A stretch of DNA of 45,270 nt from Oscillospiraceae bacterium (GCA_015068085.1 SVLF01000017.1:1-45270), one strand, 5' to 3'; numbered from the stretch's first letter, positions 1-9,672 are shown. The notes: a model not told the origin generated them from the sequence alone. Translations and numbers: made by a program.

Positions 1-706
1 AGGACTGGTAATAGAACCAGAACGGCAGATTGTATTTCCGCGCAAGGTTTCTTGCAACTGCAAGGTCAAGCCACATCGGCGAATCGTCAAGCTGCCTTTC
101 CTCGGTATAGTCAAGCCCGGGATAAAGCCCGCAATAATTGCCGATAGGGTAATAGTCCATCGACAGAACCGGCGGCTCAAGCTCTTTTATGTACTGCTCA
201 AACGCATCGTAATACTTTCCGTTATCCCATGTCGGTCCGGGGTTATAGCTCGGCGGGAAAACCGAGAACATAAGAGCATCCGGATTCTCCTTCAGAATTA
301 TATCGCTCTGGCGTCTTGCCTCGCGGAAGAGATAGTCATACACCGGCTCATCCCAGACGTAAAAGCCGACGGTATGCTTCTTTTCCTTAAGCTTTCTTAC
401 AGTTTCACGGATAACATTGTCGTCAACCGGTCGGTCGTCATGCTTATACATCATACCGCTGAAAAGAGACAAATCCTGAAAGATAAGGTCAATGCCGTGC
501 TTTTCACAGGCTTCCACCGTCTCCCAAACCTTTTCGTGGCTTCCCCAGCCAACCTCAAGAAGGTTAAAGCCCGCTTCTTTACAGTTTTTGATTGTCATAT
601 CGGTATCTTTGCCGATGCAGTTGAAGGTGGAAAGTGCAAATTCACGCTGTTTCCAATTAAAACGCGGATTTCCGAGCGGTTTTCTCGCATATACTACGCT
701 CTTCAT
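1..706 (-). CDS. Glycoside-hydrolase-like TIM-barrel protein, 3' end beyond the window
   Basis: The reading frame opens at an ATG (704-706) and runs off the left edge after 235 codons. The visible part has the look of a clan-A glycoside hydrolase/beta-galactosidase-like barrel: an early GFNLLEVGWG strand, a GFYVWDEP motif that resembles the strand-4 acid/base segment, and repeated aromatic-rich strand ends (LSMDYYPIG, FWFYYQS). No signal peptide is seen, so it is probably cytoplasmic. It starts 4 bases after the isomerase stop, with a GAGG about 12 bases upstream, so it is the last visible gene of the deoR-kinase-isomerase operon. I infer that it frees or processes the sugar used by its neighbours. 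The exact GH family is not identifiable here. Confidence 0.6.
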   Translation of the reverse strand, partial: MKSVVYARKPLGNPRFNWKQREFALSTFNCIGKDTDMTIKNCKEAGFNLLEVGWGSHEKVWETVEACEKHGIDLIFQDLSLFSGMMYKHDDRPVDDNVIRETVRKLKEKKHTVGFYVWDEPVYDYLFREARRQSDIILKENPDALMFSVFPPSYNPGPTWDNGKYYDAFEQYIKELEPPVLSMDYYPIGNYCGLYPGLDYTEERQLDDSPMWLDLAVARNLARKYNLPFWFYYQS

Positions 707-710
707 AATC

Positions 711-2057
711 TTAAATTACCTCAATTCCGAGAATGTCGCAAAGGTCGCGGATGGCCGCTGTGTTATCACCGTAAGAGATGATATAGTGCTGGCACATCAC
801 GTTATTTGTGAACTTCTCAACATCCGGAAGGATTATCTCAAGTCCCGGAAGCTGCGGTGCCGGCTGTGTCCAGCCGCATTCCTCCCACTTGCGCGGAGTT
901 ACGCCCTCGCCGGTTACCATATGCATATAGTATTTTCCGTTTGTATATACAAGACGGCACATTGTAAGCTCGCCTGTTTTTACCTTGGAAACGTTGAGTA
1001 TTCCCTCGCTCAGCTCGCCGAATGCCGCCGGCATAACTGTTGTCTCTCCGTCAGTAATCTCAGCCGGAACATAGTCCGGAACACCTGCAAGAACGCGGTC
1101 TGTGAAGAACTCATAGAACTCAAGATACGCGCCGCACTGACCGGTAAGAAGCTTTACCATTGTCTGTGTAACGTTGCCGAGGCTGTCGTTTTCCGGAATT
1201 GTGGAAACGCCGAGAACATCGGAAAGAAGCATAAATATCGGTGCAGGCGGGAAGCCCAAGAGCTTCTTCATACCGTCAACATCCTTCAAGGAGATTGCAA
1301 GGTATCCGCGCTCCTTTATAAGAGATGCGATTGCGAGGAAATATCCTGCCGCCATCATCTTGCCTTCCTGCTTTGCCGGCTTTAAGAAGTTCCACTTGGA
1401 CATATATTTGTCGATAACCTCCTGCTTTTCGGCATCGGTCACCTTCTGATAACGCTGGAAAATCTCAAGCATTTCGAATGTCTCAATCTCAACACCTACA
1501 CGGTTTTTAAGAGATGCTCCGTCATGCAGAGTGCCGTAAAGGTTCATATCGCGATATCCCGCATGGCCTATTTTTACGCTGCGCAGTGCCTTTGCCGCGC
1601 TCGCCGCCTTTACATATGTTGCAACCTTGTCTGTGCGTGACGGAAGCCCGATAATATCATAAACATATTTAAAGGTATATCCAAGGTCGCAGAATGTCTT
1701 GCGGAGTGCGCTTGTTCCCGCCTGGTCAGCAGTCGTGACAAGCCGCTCGCCCTCCATCCAGCCGCAAAGTCCCCAGAGCACCATCGGAAGATGGCGGTAC
1801 TGCTCGGTGATTTTTACAACAGCGTGGCTCGGAATCCAACCTGCAATACAGACAACCATTGCGTCAAAATCGTTGCCCGAAAGCTTTCCGAGAGCTTCCT
1901 TTATATCGTTTTCTTCATAATCATCCGTAACCGGATAAACGGAAACAAGATCAAGCCCGCGCTCAAGGAGTCCTTTTTCTGCCTCCGCGCATTTTTTAAT
2001 AATAACGTCCTTCGGTGTGTTGACCTCACCAAAGCCTACAAAAGCTATTTTTCCCAT
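711..2057 (-). CDS. L-fucose/L-arabinose isomerase-like protein
   Basis: This 448-residue protein resembles the FucI/AraA-fold family, which interconverts aldoses and ketoses. It opens with a Rossmann-like segment (KIAFVGFGEVNTP) and a PMVLWGLCGW strand near residue 95, and it has the alternating alpha/beta pattern of the N-terminal FucI domains. At about 450 residues it is shorter than classical FucI (about 590) and fits the broad 'fucose isomerase-like' group whose substrates are mostly unassigned. Its start overlaps the end of the FGGY kinase gene by 13 bases, which suggests translational coupling. With a kinase upstream and a hydrolase downstream, the inferred role is the isomerisation step of a sugar catabolic route. 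The sugar is unknown. Confidence 0.75.
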   Translation of the reverse strand: MGKIAFVGFGEVNTPKDVIIKKCAEAEKGLLERGLDLVSVYPVTDDYEENDIKEALGKLSGNDFDAMVVCIAGWIPSHAVVKITEQYRHLPMVLWGLCGWMEGERLVTTADQAGTSALRKTFCDLGYTFKYVYDIIGLPSRTDKVATYVKAASAAKALRSVKIGHAGYRDMNLYGTLHDGASLKNRVGVEIETFEMLEIFQRYQKVTDAEKQEVIDKYMSKWNFLKPAKQEGKMMAAGYFLAIASLIKERGYLAISLKDVDGMKKLLGFPPAPIFMLLSDVLGVSTIPENDSLGNVTQTMVKLLTGQCGAYLEFYEFFTDRVLAGVPDYVPAEITDGETTVMPAAFGELSEGILNVSKVKTGELTMCRLVYTNGKYYMHMVTGEGVTPRKWEECGWTQPAPQLPGLEIILPDVEKFTNNVMCQHYIISYGDNTAAIRDLCDILGIEVI

Positions 2058-3454
2058 AACATTTTTTCCTCCGCTTCACAGAAATTTTTATATACATCGG
2101 TGTAATCCGCACCGCCGGGTACATATGTTTTGTCGGTTTCCACAATTGCGTCTGCCGCAGATACCACGCTGTCAAAAATGCCCGCGGCAACACCTGCAAG
2201 TATTGCGCTTCCGAGGCATGCGCTCTCTGCATTTTTGAGCGTTGTTATCTTTCTTCCTGTCATATCCGCTTTAATCCGGCACCACAGCGGGCTTGATGCA
2301 CCGCCGCCTGTCGAGCGGATTTCCGGAGCTTCTATATTCATATATTCAAGATTGCTTTTGAGCATACACGCCACCGCTTCTAAAATCGCGCGTATCATAT
2401 GTGCTCTCGTATGCGAAAGCGTAAGTCCTAAAAATGCACCTTTTGCCGTGGGTGAATACTTCGGCATAGTTGACCCGCAGAGGTACGGAAGAAACGTAAG
2501 CCCCTCTGCACCTATTCCCGCTTCCTCCGCGAGAACATCCATTTCCTTAAAACTTAAATCCGCGCAGAATCCGTTTTTAAACCACTTAAGCGCAAGGCCC
2601 GCAGCAGGAGTCCACGAAAGGAGTGCGTATTTTCCGTCATAATTCACATGGCACGGAATTATGCTTTCGGGATTGTATTCCGGTATCTCATCGCACGGAA
2701 CAAACATCGCCATTGTTGTGCCCGTCATCTCTGAAATAACGCTCTTTGACGTAACGCCCGCGCCTATCGCACCGGCAATCTGGTCAATTGCGCTTGTTGC
2801 AACCTTAATTCCGTTATATTCGCCGACAAGCTCGGCACTGCCTAAAATTTCCGGAAGCTGTTTGCGTGAGATTCCGATGAACGAAAGCATCTCATCCCAC
2901 CAATCTCCGCATCTTATATCAAAATAAAGGCTTGACGACTGAAGCGTCTTTTCTGTCACAAAACGCCCTGTAAGCTTAAACAAAATGTAATCCTCGAGAA
3001 GAAAAATACGTTTTGTATTCGAAAATACCTCCGGCAAATTCTTTTTTACCCATAAAAGCTTCGCCGCAGGCCACGTCGCACAAATCTCCGGCTGACCGGT
3101 TACTTCGTAAACGAGCTTCTTTCCGAATTTTTCCTCTATCTCCCGCGCCTCGGCTTCGGCACGGTTATCAAGCCAGACGATAGCGTTCGTAAGCGGCGCA
3201 CCGCCCTCATCGGTAAGAATAAGAGTTTCACACTGTGTATCAACCGAGATCGCGGAAATCTCAATACCTCGGCTGACCTCAGTAAATGCATCGGAGAACA
3301 TTTCCCAGTAACCCTCTGCCGGAAACTCAACGCGCTCTCCTTCCGTAATGAGCGTATAATCGCGTGAGGCAGAGGAAATAAGCTTTCCTTTCTCATCAAA
3401 AACAGCAATTTTCAGCGAGGTTGTTCCTATATCTGCACCTGCAACATATTTCAT
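2045..3454 (-). CDS. FGGY-family carbohydrate kinase (xylulokinase-like)
   Basis: A 469-residue FGGY kinase that transfers the ATP gamma-phosphate to a sugar, probably a ketose. Visible features are the N-terminal phosphate-binding motif GADIGTTS (residues 6-13), the IDQIAGAIGAG segment with the catalytic Asp at about residue 224, the central MTGTT motif, and the ATP-site STGGGASSPLW near residue 382. Its length fits xylulokinase-type members. I chose the ATG at 3452-3454 rather than an upstream in-frame Met because the conserved fold begins there and a GAGAGGGA ribosome site lies 9 bases upstream. That ribosome site is inside a perfect hairpin (3464-3492). The gene follows the DeoR regulator and overlaps the isomerase. 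Substrate could be xylulose, fuculose, rhamnulose or ribulose. Confidence 0.85.
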   Translation of the reverse strand: MKYVAGADIGTTSLKIAVFDEKGKLISSASRDYTLITEGERVEFPAEGYWEMFSDAFTEVSRGIEISAISVDTQCETLILTDEGGAPLTNAIVWLDNRAEAEAREIEEKFGKKLVYEVTGQPEICATWPAAKLLWVKKNLPEVFSNTKRIFLLEDYILFKLTGRFVTEKTLQSSSLYFDIRCGDWWDEMLSFIGISRKQLPEILGSAELVGEYNGIKVATSAIDQIAGAIGAGVTSKSVISEMTGTTMAMFVPCDEIPEYNPESIIPCHVNYDGKYALLSWTPAAGLALKWFKNGFCADLSFKEMDVLAEEAGIGAEGLTFLPYLCGSTMPKYSPTAKGAFLGLTLSHTRAHMIRAILEAVACMLKSNLEYMNIEAPEIRSTGGGASSPLWCRIKADMTGRKITTLKNAESACLGSAILAGVAAGIFDSVVSAADAIVETDKTYVPGGADYTDVYKNFCEAEEKMLWEK

Positions 3455-3463
3455 ATTAAAATA

Positions 3464-3492
3464 TCCCTCTCTTTCAACGCGAAAGAGAGGGA
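3464..3492 (-). promoter_or_regulatory. Hairpin covering the ribosome binding site of the FGGY kinase
   Basis: A perfect 12-bp inverted repeat (3464-3475 with 3481-3492, 5-base loop) lies between the deoR stop and the kinase start. In the mRNA the 3' arm carries the GAGAGGGA ribosome site of the kinase, so the folded form would hide it. A weak U-rich stretch follows, so partial termination after deoR is an alternative reading. Confidence 0.6.
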
Positions 3493-3503
3493 TTCTGACA
3501 TTT

Positions 3504-4262
3504 TTACACCTCAATGAGCTTTACGTGCTTTTTAAAGCTTTTCTTTTCCTCTTCTGCCGCGTTTTTATTTGTTATTATGTAGTCCGCGACACCGATATCC
3601 GAAATTTTTGCAAAGGTTGTTCTTCCTATTTTGGTGTAGTCGGCAGCAACGATACACGTTGACGAATTTTCAATCATCAACCGGTCAAGCTCTGCTTCCT
3701 TATCGTAATACGTCGTAAAGCCGTTTTCGATATCCGCACCGTCCACCGAAAGCACAAGCTTGTCGGCGTGATAGCGGCGAATCTGCTCGTTTGCATCACT
3801 TCCGCAGGAAAACTGATACTTGGCATTTATATCACCGCCGAGAAGAACAACATTGAAATTAGGGTTTGCCCCCGCCTCAAGCGCAATTGCGATTGAGTTG
3901 GTGACGATGCTTAAATTCAAAGAGGGACGAAGCTGACGGAACGTCAGAAGCGTCGTCGTTCCGGAATTAAACATCACCGTGTCGTGGTCTTCTATCATAG
4001 CTGCGGCGGCACCGGCAATCGCAACCTTTTTCTCGTGGTTGGTTCCCAGACGCTGCTGCAGGCTCATATTGTAATACGTTTTATACGAGCTCATGGCACC
4101 GCCGTGAACACGCGATAAAAGCCCGCGCTCTTCAAGGTCTGCAAGATCCATACGCACTGTAACCTCCGAGACGCCGAACATCTCTGCAAGCTCGGTAACG
4201 CGCACCTTTCCGTTTGCCGCCAAAAGCTCTATTATCTTATCTTTTCTGCTGTCAATATCCAC
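3504..4262 (-). CDS. DeoR-family transcriptional regulator of the sugar operon
   Basis: A 252-residue DeoR/GlpR-type repressor. Residues about 5-60 form the winged helix-turn-helix (VTELAEMFGVSEVTVRMDL, ending in RVHGGA), and residues about 75-235 form the sugar-phosphate-sensing DeoR C-terminal domain (FNSGTTTLL, VVLLGGDIN, DKLVLSVDGAD, ADYTKIGR). Family members sense a phosphorylated sugar intermediate and control the adjacent catabolic operon. The start is a GTG with AGAGGA upstream. It is the first gene of the operon and is followed directly by the kinase. A palindrome over its own -10 region (4300-4312) suggests autoregulation. Confidence 0.9.
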   Translation of the reverse strand: MDIDSRKDKIIELLAANGKVRVTELAEMFGVSEVTVRMDLADLEERGLLSRVHGGAMSSYKTYYNMSLQQRLGTNHEKKVAIAGAAAAMIEDHDTVMFNSGTTTLLTFRQLRPSLNLSIVTNSIAIALEAGANPNFNVVLLGGDINAKYQFSCGSDANEQIRRYHADKLVLSVDGADIENGFTTYYDKEAELDRLMIENSSTCIVAADYTKIGRTTFAKISDIGVADYIITNKNAAEEEKKSFKKHVKLIEV

Positions 4263-4299
4263 TGTTATCCTCTCCTATCGGGATTTTTTTACCGTATTT

Positions 4300-4335
4300 G
4301 TATACAGTATACCACAACAGGCAGTGGATTTGCAA
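4300..4335 (-). promoter_or_regulatory. Promoter and candidate operator of the deoR-kinase-isomerase operon
   Basis: Reading leftward there is a -35-like TTGCAA (4330-4335), an 18-base spacer and a -10 TATACT (4306-4311). A 13-bp palindrome GTATACAGTATAC (4300-4312) covers the -10 and is a plausible operator for the DeoR protein. The rest of 4336-4449 is AT-rich and I see no gene in it. Confidence 0.55.
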
Positions 4336-4449
4336 ATTTTCCTCTCCTTCTTTTCGTTTTACTTTCTTTTTGCTTTCGATTTAATTATAAATATTTTACC
4401 GTGACTTGTCAATAGATTTTTTAAATATTGCCTGTATTTATAGTAAAAA

Positions 4450-4503
4450 TTGACTTTTTCAAAAAACAGTGTATAATATTCTCATAGAATATTTTTTGGA
4501 GGA
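4450..4503 (+). promoter_or_regulatory. Promoter and ribosome site of the cyclophilin-lepA-hemW transcription unit
   Basis: TTGACT (4450-4455), a 16-base spacer and TATAAT (4472-4477) make a near-consensus vegetative promoter. A GGAGGA ribosome site (4498-4503) sits 8 bases before the ATG at 4512. It is divergent from the deoR promoter. Confidence 0.75.
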
Positions 4504-4511
4504 TATTTATA

Positions 4512-4982
4512 ATGGTAATTATTGAAATGGAAAACGGAAAAAAGATTAAGCTTGAGCTTGACGCTTCGGCTGCTCCGATTACGGTGGAAAACTTCGAAAA
4601 GCTCGTCCGCGACGGCTTTTACGACGGACTCACCTTTCACAGAATTATCCCGGGCTTTATGATTCAGGGCGGTTGCCCGCTCGGAACGGGTACCGGCGGC
4701 CCCGGTCACACCATCAAGGGTGAGTTTAAGTCAAACGGCGTTGATAACCCCATCCGCCATACGCGCGGCGTTATCTCCATGGCTCGCTCTATGATGCCTA
4801 ACTCTGCAGGAAGCCAGTTCTTCATCATGCACAAGGATGCTCCGCATCTTGACGGACAGTATGCAGCGTTCGGCCGTGTTGTTGAAGGTATTGAAGTTGT
4901 GGATGAAATCGCCTCCGTCGAAACCGATTATTCCGACAAGCCGACAACACCGGTTGTTATCAAGTCAATCACAATCGAATAA
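4512..4982 (+). CDS. Peptidyl-prolyl cis-trans isomerase, cyclophilin type
   Basis: A 156-residue single-domain cyclophilin that catalyses cis-trans isomerisation of peptidyl-proline bonds. The catalytic block FHRIIPGFMIQGG starts at residue 42 (His43, Arg44), and the family motifs GSQFFIMH and HLDGQYAAFGRV follow. There is no signal peptide, so it is cytoplasmic, as for bacterial PpiB. It is led by a near-consensus promoter and is followed by lepA 21 bases downstream. Confidence 0.93.
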   Translation: MVIIEMENGKKIKLELDASAAPITVENFEKLVRDGFYDGLTFHRIIPGFMIQGGCPLGTGTGGPGHTIKGEFKSNGVDNPIRHTRGVISMARSMMPNSAGSQFFIMHKDAPHLDGQYAAFGRVVEGIEVVDEIASVETDYSDKPTTPVVIKSITIE

Positions 4983-5003
4983 GAAAGCCGAGGAAATCTT
5001 ACT

Positions 5004-6809
5004 GTGGCAAAAAAGGACAATATCAGAAACTTTTGTATTATCGCTCATATCGACCACGGCAAGAGCACGCTTGCAGACAGACTGCTCGAGCATTGCAAAG
5101 CAGTTACCGAGCGCGAAATGGAAAACCAGCTCCTTGACGATATGGAGCTTGAGCGTGAGCGCGGCATCACGATAAAAGCGCGTGCCGTGCGGATGGACTA
5201 TATCGCCGAAGACGGCGAGGAATATGTCTTAAATCTTATCGACACTCCCGGACATGTCGACTTTAACTATGAAGTATCCCGCTCCCTTGCGGCTTGCGAG
5301 GGCGCGCTGCTCGTTGTTGATGCATCCCAGGGAATCGAGGCACAGACACTTGCAAACACTTACCTTGCAATAGAGCATGACCTTGAGGTTCTTCCCGTTA
5401 TAAACAAAATAGACCTGCCCTCTGCAGACCCGGAGCGCGTTAAGGGAGAAATTGAGGATATCATCGGTATCCCTGCTGAGGACGCTCCTGCAATAAGCGC
5501 AAAGATGGGGTTAAATATCGGCGAGGTTCTCGAATATGCCGTAAAAAATATTCCCGCACCGAAGGGCGATGAAAACGCGCCTCTCCGCGCAATCATCTTT
5601 GACAGCCGTTACGATTCATACCGCGGCGTTATCGTTTATCTCCGCGTTATGGAAGGCGAGCTTCGCCCCGGTATGAAGATAAAGCTTATGGCATCGGGTG
5701 CGGAATTTGAAGTTGTTGAAACCGGCTATATGCTTCCGCGCGGCGAGAAAAAGACGAACTGCCTTTCTGCCGGCGAGGTAGGCTTCTTCACGGCAAGCAT
5801 TAAAAACGTTACCGATACGCAGGTCGGCGATACCGTAACCGGTGTTGAAAATCCCGCAGCCGAGCCGCTTCCGGGCTACCGCACCGTGCGGCCGATGGTT
5901 TTCTCCGGTGTGTATCCCGCAGACGGAGCAAAATATCCCGATCTCCGCGATGCGCTTGATAAATTAAAGCTCAATGATGCTTCCCTGACGTATGAGCCGG
6001 AATCCTCTGCCGCTCTCGGCTTCGGTTTCCGCTGCGGATTTTTGGGGCTCCTTCATATGGAGGTCATTCAGGAAAGGCTTGAGCGCGAATATAACCTTGA
6101 CCTTATCACGACAGCACCAAGCGTTATTTATAAGGTAAAAAAGACAGACGGTGAGATTCTTATGATTACAAATCCGCTCAATTATCCGAATCCCTCGGAG
6201 ATTGAATGGGCGGAAGAGCCGTTTGTTTCAGCAAATATCATCTCTCCGACCGAATATATCGGAAATATAATGGAGCTCTGTCAGGAACGCCGCGGCGAGT
6301 ATAAGGATACAAAATATCTTGACCAGACGCGCGTTGAAATTCACTATGATCTCCCGCTGAATGAAATTATTTACGACTTTTTCGATGCGCTTAAATCCAA
6401 AACCCGAGGATACGCATCTCTTGACTATGAGCTTTCGGGATATCGCAAGAGCGAGCTTGTAAAGCTTGATATTCTGTTAAACGGCGACCCTGTTGACGCG
6501 CTTTCCTTTATCGTTCACTCCGAAAAGGCATATGCGCGCGCACGCCGCCTTGCCGAAAAGCTTAAAGAGCATATCCCGCGCCAGCTCTTTGAAATTCCGA
6601 TTCAGGCTACAATCGGAAGCAAGATTATAGCACGCGAAACCGTAAAGGCACTGCGTAAGGACGTTCTTGCAAAGTGCTACGGCGGCGATATCACGCGTAA
6701 GAAAAAGCTGCTTGAAAAGCAGAAGGAAGGCAAAAAGCGTATGCGTAATCTCGGCTCGGTCGAGGTTCCGCAGGATGCTTTTATGGCAGTGCTCAAGCTC
6801 GATGAATAA
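5004..6809 (+). CDS. lepA: Elongation factor 4 (LepA), ribosome back-translocating GTPase
   Basis: A 601-residue translational GTPase of full LepA length. The G1 motif [10 protein letters not shown] is at residues 14-23, switch I has the RERGIT signature, DTPGHVDF follows near residue 80, and [14 protein letters not shown] is the G4 region. The C-terminal LepA domain carries [13 protein letters not shown] and ends in the lysine-rich segment with [15 protein letters not shown]. It starts at GTG (5004) with GAGGAAA about 8 bases upstream. The lepA-hemW order is widely conserved in Firmicutes. Confidence 0.97.
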   Translation: MAKKDNIRNFCIIAHIDHGKSTLADRLLEHCKAVTEREMENQLLDDMELERERGITIKARAVRMDYIAEDGEEYVLNLIDTPGHVDFNYEVSRSLAACEGALLVVDASQGIEAQTLANTYLAIEHDLEVLPVINKIDLPSADPERVKGEIEDIIGIPAEDAPAISAKMGLNIGEVLEYAVKNIPAPKGDENAPLRAIIFDSRYDSYRGVIVYLRVMEGELRPGMKIKLMASGAEFEVVETGYMLPRGEKKTNCLSAGEVGFFTASIKNVTDTQVGDTVTGVENPAAEPLPGYRTVRPMVFSGVYPADGAKYPDLRDALDKLKLNDASLTYEPESSAALGFGFRCGFLGLLHMEVIQERLEREYNLDLITTAPSVIYKVKKTDGEILMITNPLNYPNPSEIEWAEEPFVSANIISPTEYIGNIMELCQERRGEYKDTKYLDQTRVEIHYDLPLNEIIYDFFDALKSKTRGYASLDYELSGYRKSELVKLDILLNGDPVDALSFIVHSEKAYARARRLAEKLKEHIPRQLFEIPIQATIGSKIIARETVKALRKDVLAKCYGGDITRKKKLLEKQKEGKKRMRNLGSVEVPQDAFMAVLKLDE

Positions 6810-6822
6810 AGGAGTAACCCTT

Positions 6823-8007
6823 ATGAAGCCGCTCGGCATATATATCCACATCCCGTTTTGTCTGTCGAAATGCGCTTACTGCGATTTTTACTCAAAATGC
6901 GGAAACAAAAATGAATATAAAGAATATACCGATGCGGTTATAAGCCATATTTCAGAGGCTCATCTGCGCTCCTCGCATTATGAGGTCGACACAATATACT
7001 TCGGCGGCGGAACACCAACTGCAATCGGTGAGAAAAATCTTATAAAAATCCTCGGCGCGATTCTCCGTTCATTCCGCGTTTCGGAGAATTGCGAGGTAAC
7101 GTGTGAGGCAAACCCGAATTCCGTTACCTACCCGATGCTCAAACGGCTCCGCCGCGCAGGCTTTAACCGCCTCTCCTTCGGAATGCAGTCTGCCGACCGC
7201 GCAGAGCTTCGTGTGCTTGGACGCACCCACACGTTTGACGATGTTCGCGCAGCGGTTGAGATGGCGCGCCGTGCGAAATTTTCAAACTTGTCGCTCGACC
7301 TTATGTACGGACTTCCCTCGCAGACGGTGGAAAGCTTTCTCGACTCCCTTGACGCGGCAATTACCCTTTCCCCCGAGCATATTTCCTGTTACAGCCTGAA
7401 AATAGAGGAGGGAACGCCGCTTGCAGAGCGCCCGGAAGCTCTTTTTCTCCCGTCAGATGACGAGCAGGCAGATATGTATCTTGCCGCAGTGACACGGCTC
7501 CGTGACGAAGGGTATGAGCAGTATGAGATATCAAACTTTGCAAAAGAGGGATATCACAGCCGCCACAATATGAAATACTGGACGCTCGGAGAATATTGGG
7601 GATTCGGTCCGTCTGCACACTCGCTTGTCGGTAAAAAGCGCTTTTCATACATCCGTGATACGGCGCTGTACATTGATGCAATTGAAAATCACGACGAGGT
7701 TATAGACAGAATTGAAGCTATCAATGAATCCGCACGTTGCGGAGAATACCTTATGCTTGGGCTTCGAACACGTGACGGCATCTCGGGAGATGTTCTGGAA
7801 AAGCGATATCTCACATACTTTGACGAGATTGAAAAGGTGTTGCTTAAATACCACAAAACAGGCCATGCAGAGTTTGACGGACACAAGTGGTCACTTACTC
7901 CCGAGGGATTTTTAATATCAAACCGTATTATAGGCGATGTTTTAGACGCTTTGGAATCATCCGAGCATCTTGTACGGCCATTAAATGGGTATGTAAGAAA
8001 AGAATAA
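6823..8007 (+). CDS. hemW: Radical SAM heme chaperone HemW
   Basis: A 394-residue radical SAM protein. The cluster-binding CLSKCAYC motif places cysteines at 13, 17 and 20 and is followed by DFYSKCG, the HemW form rather than the HemN form with a fourth cysteine. YFGGGTPT and the SLDLMYGLPSQT segment belong to the radical SAM barrel, and the C-terminal HemN-type domain ends with the EGFLISNRII motif. Members of this group were long annotated as oxygen-independent coproporphyrinogen oxidase but act in heme delivery. The start is the ATG at 6823, 8 bases after GGAG. The longer in-frame extension lies inside lepA and is not coding. Confidence 0.93.
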   Translation: MKPLGIYIHIPFCLSKCAYCDFYSKCGNKNEYKEYTDAVISHISEAHLRSSHYEVDTIYFGGGTPTAIGEKNLIKILGAILRSFRVSENCEVTCEANPNSVTYPMLKRLRRAGFNRLSFGMQSADRAELRVLGRTHTFDDVRAAVEMARRAKFSNLSLDLMYGLPSQTVESFLDSLDAAITLSPEHISCYSLKIEEGTPLAERPEALFLPSDDEQADMYLAAVTRLRDEGYEQYEISNFAKEGYHSRHNMKYWTLGEYWGFGPSAHSLVGKKRFSYIRDTALYIDAIENHDEVIDRIEAINESARCGEYLMLGLRTRDGISGDVLEKRYLTYFDEIEKVLLKYHKTGHAEFDGHKWSLTPEGFLISNRIIGDVLDALESSEHLVRPLNGYVRKE

Positions 8008-8022
8008 GAAAGGAAAATAATT

Positions 8023-8292
8023 ATGCGCGCTGTTGTAACAGTTATAGGTAAAGACACAACCGGCATCATTGCCGCAGTCTCCAATGTTTTAAGCGAAAAG
8101 AAAATAAACATTCTCGACATTAACCAGAGCGTTCTGTCGGATATGTTCGTTATGGTTATGCTTGTGGATATCTCCTCAAGCACCGTTGACTTTTCTGCCC
8201 TCTCCACCGAGCTTTCCAATCTCGGTGACAATATGGGTCTCAAAATCCTCGCAATGCACGAGGATATCTTCAACACAATGCACAGAATTTAA
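8023..8292 (+). CDS. ACT domain-containing protein (UPF0237 type)
   Basis: An 89-residue stand-alone ACT domain: RAVVTVIGKDTTGIIAAVS is the first strand and ligand loop, INILDINQSV the second strand. ACT domains bind amino acids or similar small ligands and act as sensors. It lies 15 bases after hemW and 17 bases before the UPF0210 gene. This ACT/UPF0210 pair is conserved in many Firmicutes, so the two products probably act together, but the process is not established. Confidence 0.9.
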   Translation: MRAVVTVIGKDTTGIIAAVSNVLSEKKINILDINQSVLSDMFVMVMLVDISSSTVDFSALSTELSNLGDNMGLKILAMHEDIFNTMHRI

Positions 8293-8309
8293 GTTGAGGT
8301 TGAAAATTC

Positions 8310-9668
8310 ATGATTAATTCTTTTGACATTCTTGAAACTATAAAAATGATAGAGGAGGAGCACCTGGACATACGCACCGTAACGATGGGTATATCTCTGC
8401 GCGACTGTTGCGGAAGCGATATAGAGCGCGTTGCTGACCGCGTTTATGACAAGGTTACCAAAACTGCGGAAAAGCTTGTCCAGACCGCAGACGGAATTGC
8501 CTGTGAATACGGCATTCCAATCGTCAACAAGCGCGTTTCCGTAACGCCCGTTTCTCTTTTGGCGGATGCGTGTGAATCCTCCGATGTTCCCGTGCTCGCG
8601 CGTGCGCTCGACCGCGCGGCAGAGACACTTGGCATAAACTTTATCGGTGGCTACGGTGCGCTCGTCCACAAAGGTATGACGCGCGGCGACAAAAACCTTA
8701 TCGAAACGCTTCCCGAAGCACTTTCGGAAACCGAGCGCGTTTGCTCATTCGTAAACGTTGCAACCACTCGTGCCGGCATCAATATGGATGCCGTGAAAAC
8801 TCTCGGTGAGCTTGTCTGCCGTATGGCGTATCTAACGAGGGAGCGCGAGAGCGTTGCGTGCGCAAAGTTCGTTGCATTTGCAAATGCAACCGAGGATAAC
8901 CCCTTTATGGCAGGAGCTTTCCACGGCGTTGGCGAAGGCGAAGCCGTTATAAACGTCGGTGTTTCAGGTCCGGGCGTTGTTCACAAGGCAATAAAGCGCG
9001 CAGGGGATGTTAACCTCACCGACCTTGCAGAGGTGGTAAAGCGCACGGCGTTTAAGATTACGCGCGCAGGTCAGCTTGTCGCAAAAACCGCGGCAGAGCG
9101 CCTTGGAATCCCCTTCGGTATTGTTGACCTCTCTCTTGCACCTACTCCTGCAATCGGCGACTCCGTTGCTCATATCTTAGAGGAAATGGGGCTTTCTTCC
9201 GTCGGAAGCCACGGCACAACGGCAGCGCTTGCACTTTTAAATGATGCAGTCAAAAAAGGCGGTGTTATGGCTTCTCCGCACGTCGGCGGTCTTTCCGGTG
9301 CGTTCATTCCGGTATCCGAGGATGCGGGAATGATAGAAGCCGCTTCAAAGGGATATCTCTCTTTTGATAAGTTAGAGGCAATGACCGCTGTTTGCTCAGT
9401 CGGTCTTGATATGATAGCAATACCGGGCGATACTCCGCCGGAGGTTATCTCCGCAATTATCGCAGACGAAATCTCAATCGGTGTTGTAAATAACAAAACA
9501 ACCGCTGTGCGCGTTATCCCCGCCTACGGCAAGGGTGTCGGCGATTTTGTTAATTACGGCGGGCTTCTCGGGGAGGCACCTGTTATGCCGATAAGCACCT
9601 GCTCGCCGAAGAAATTTATCTCACGCGGCGGACGCATCCCCGCACCCATCCACAGCCAGAGGAACTGA
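8310..9668 (+). CDS. UPF0210/DUF711 (PFL family) protein
   Basis: A 452-residue protein of the UPF0210 family. Recognisable segments are [17 protein letters not shown] near the N-terminus, [16 protein letters not shown], a [15 protein letters not shown] loop, [19 protein letters not shown] and the conserved C-terminal [12 protein letters not shown]. The fold is related to glycyl-radical enzyme barrels but no catalytic glycyl radical motif is evident and the function is unproven. It is paired with the upstream ACT protein and followed 4 bases later by tadA. Confidence 0.9.
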   Translation: MINSFDILETIKMIEEEHLDIRTVTMGISLRDCCGSDIERVADRVYDKVTKTAEKLVQTADGIACEYGIPIVNKRVSVTPVSLLADACESSDVPVLARALDRAAETLGINFIGGYGALVHKGMTRGDKNLIETLPEALSETERVCSFVNVATTRAGINMDAVKTLGELVCRMAYLTRERESVACAKFVAFANATEDNPFMAGAFHGVGEGEAVINVGVSGPGVVHKAIKRAGDVNLTDLAEVVKRTAFKITRAGQLVAKTAAERLGIPFGIVDLSLAPTPAIGDSVAHILEEMGLSSVGSHGTTAALALLNDAVKKGGVMASPHVGGLSGAFIPVSEDAGMIEAASKGYLSFDKLEAMTAVCSVGLDMIAIPGDTPPEVISAIIADEISIGVVNNKTTAVRVIPAYGKGVGDFVNYGGLLGEAPVMPISTCSPKKFISRGGRIPAPIHSQRN

Positions 9669-9672
9669 TGCC

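Noticed and set aside
492-1385. A long plus-strand open frame opposite the isomerase gene
   Set aside because: It lacks a ribosome site and recognisable domains, and it lies antisense to a clear FucI-like gene; GC-skewed codons create such shadows.
6667-6822. An N-terminal extension of HemW starting inside lepA
   Set aside because: The extension is Arg/Ser-rich and out of frame with lepA, and the conserved HemW start with its own ribosome site is at 6823.
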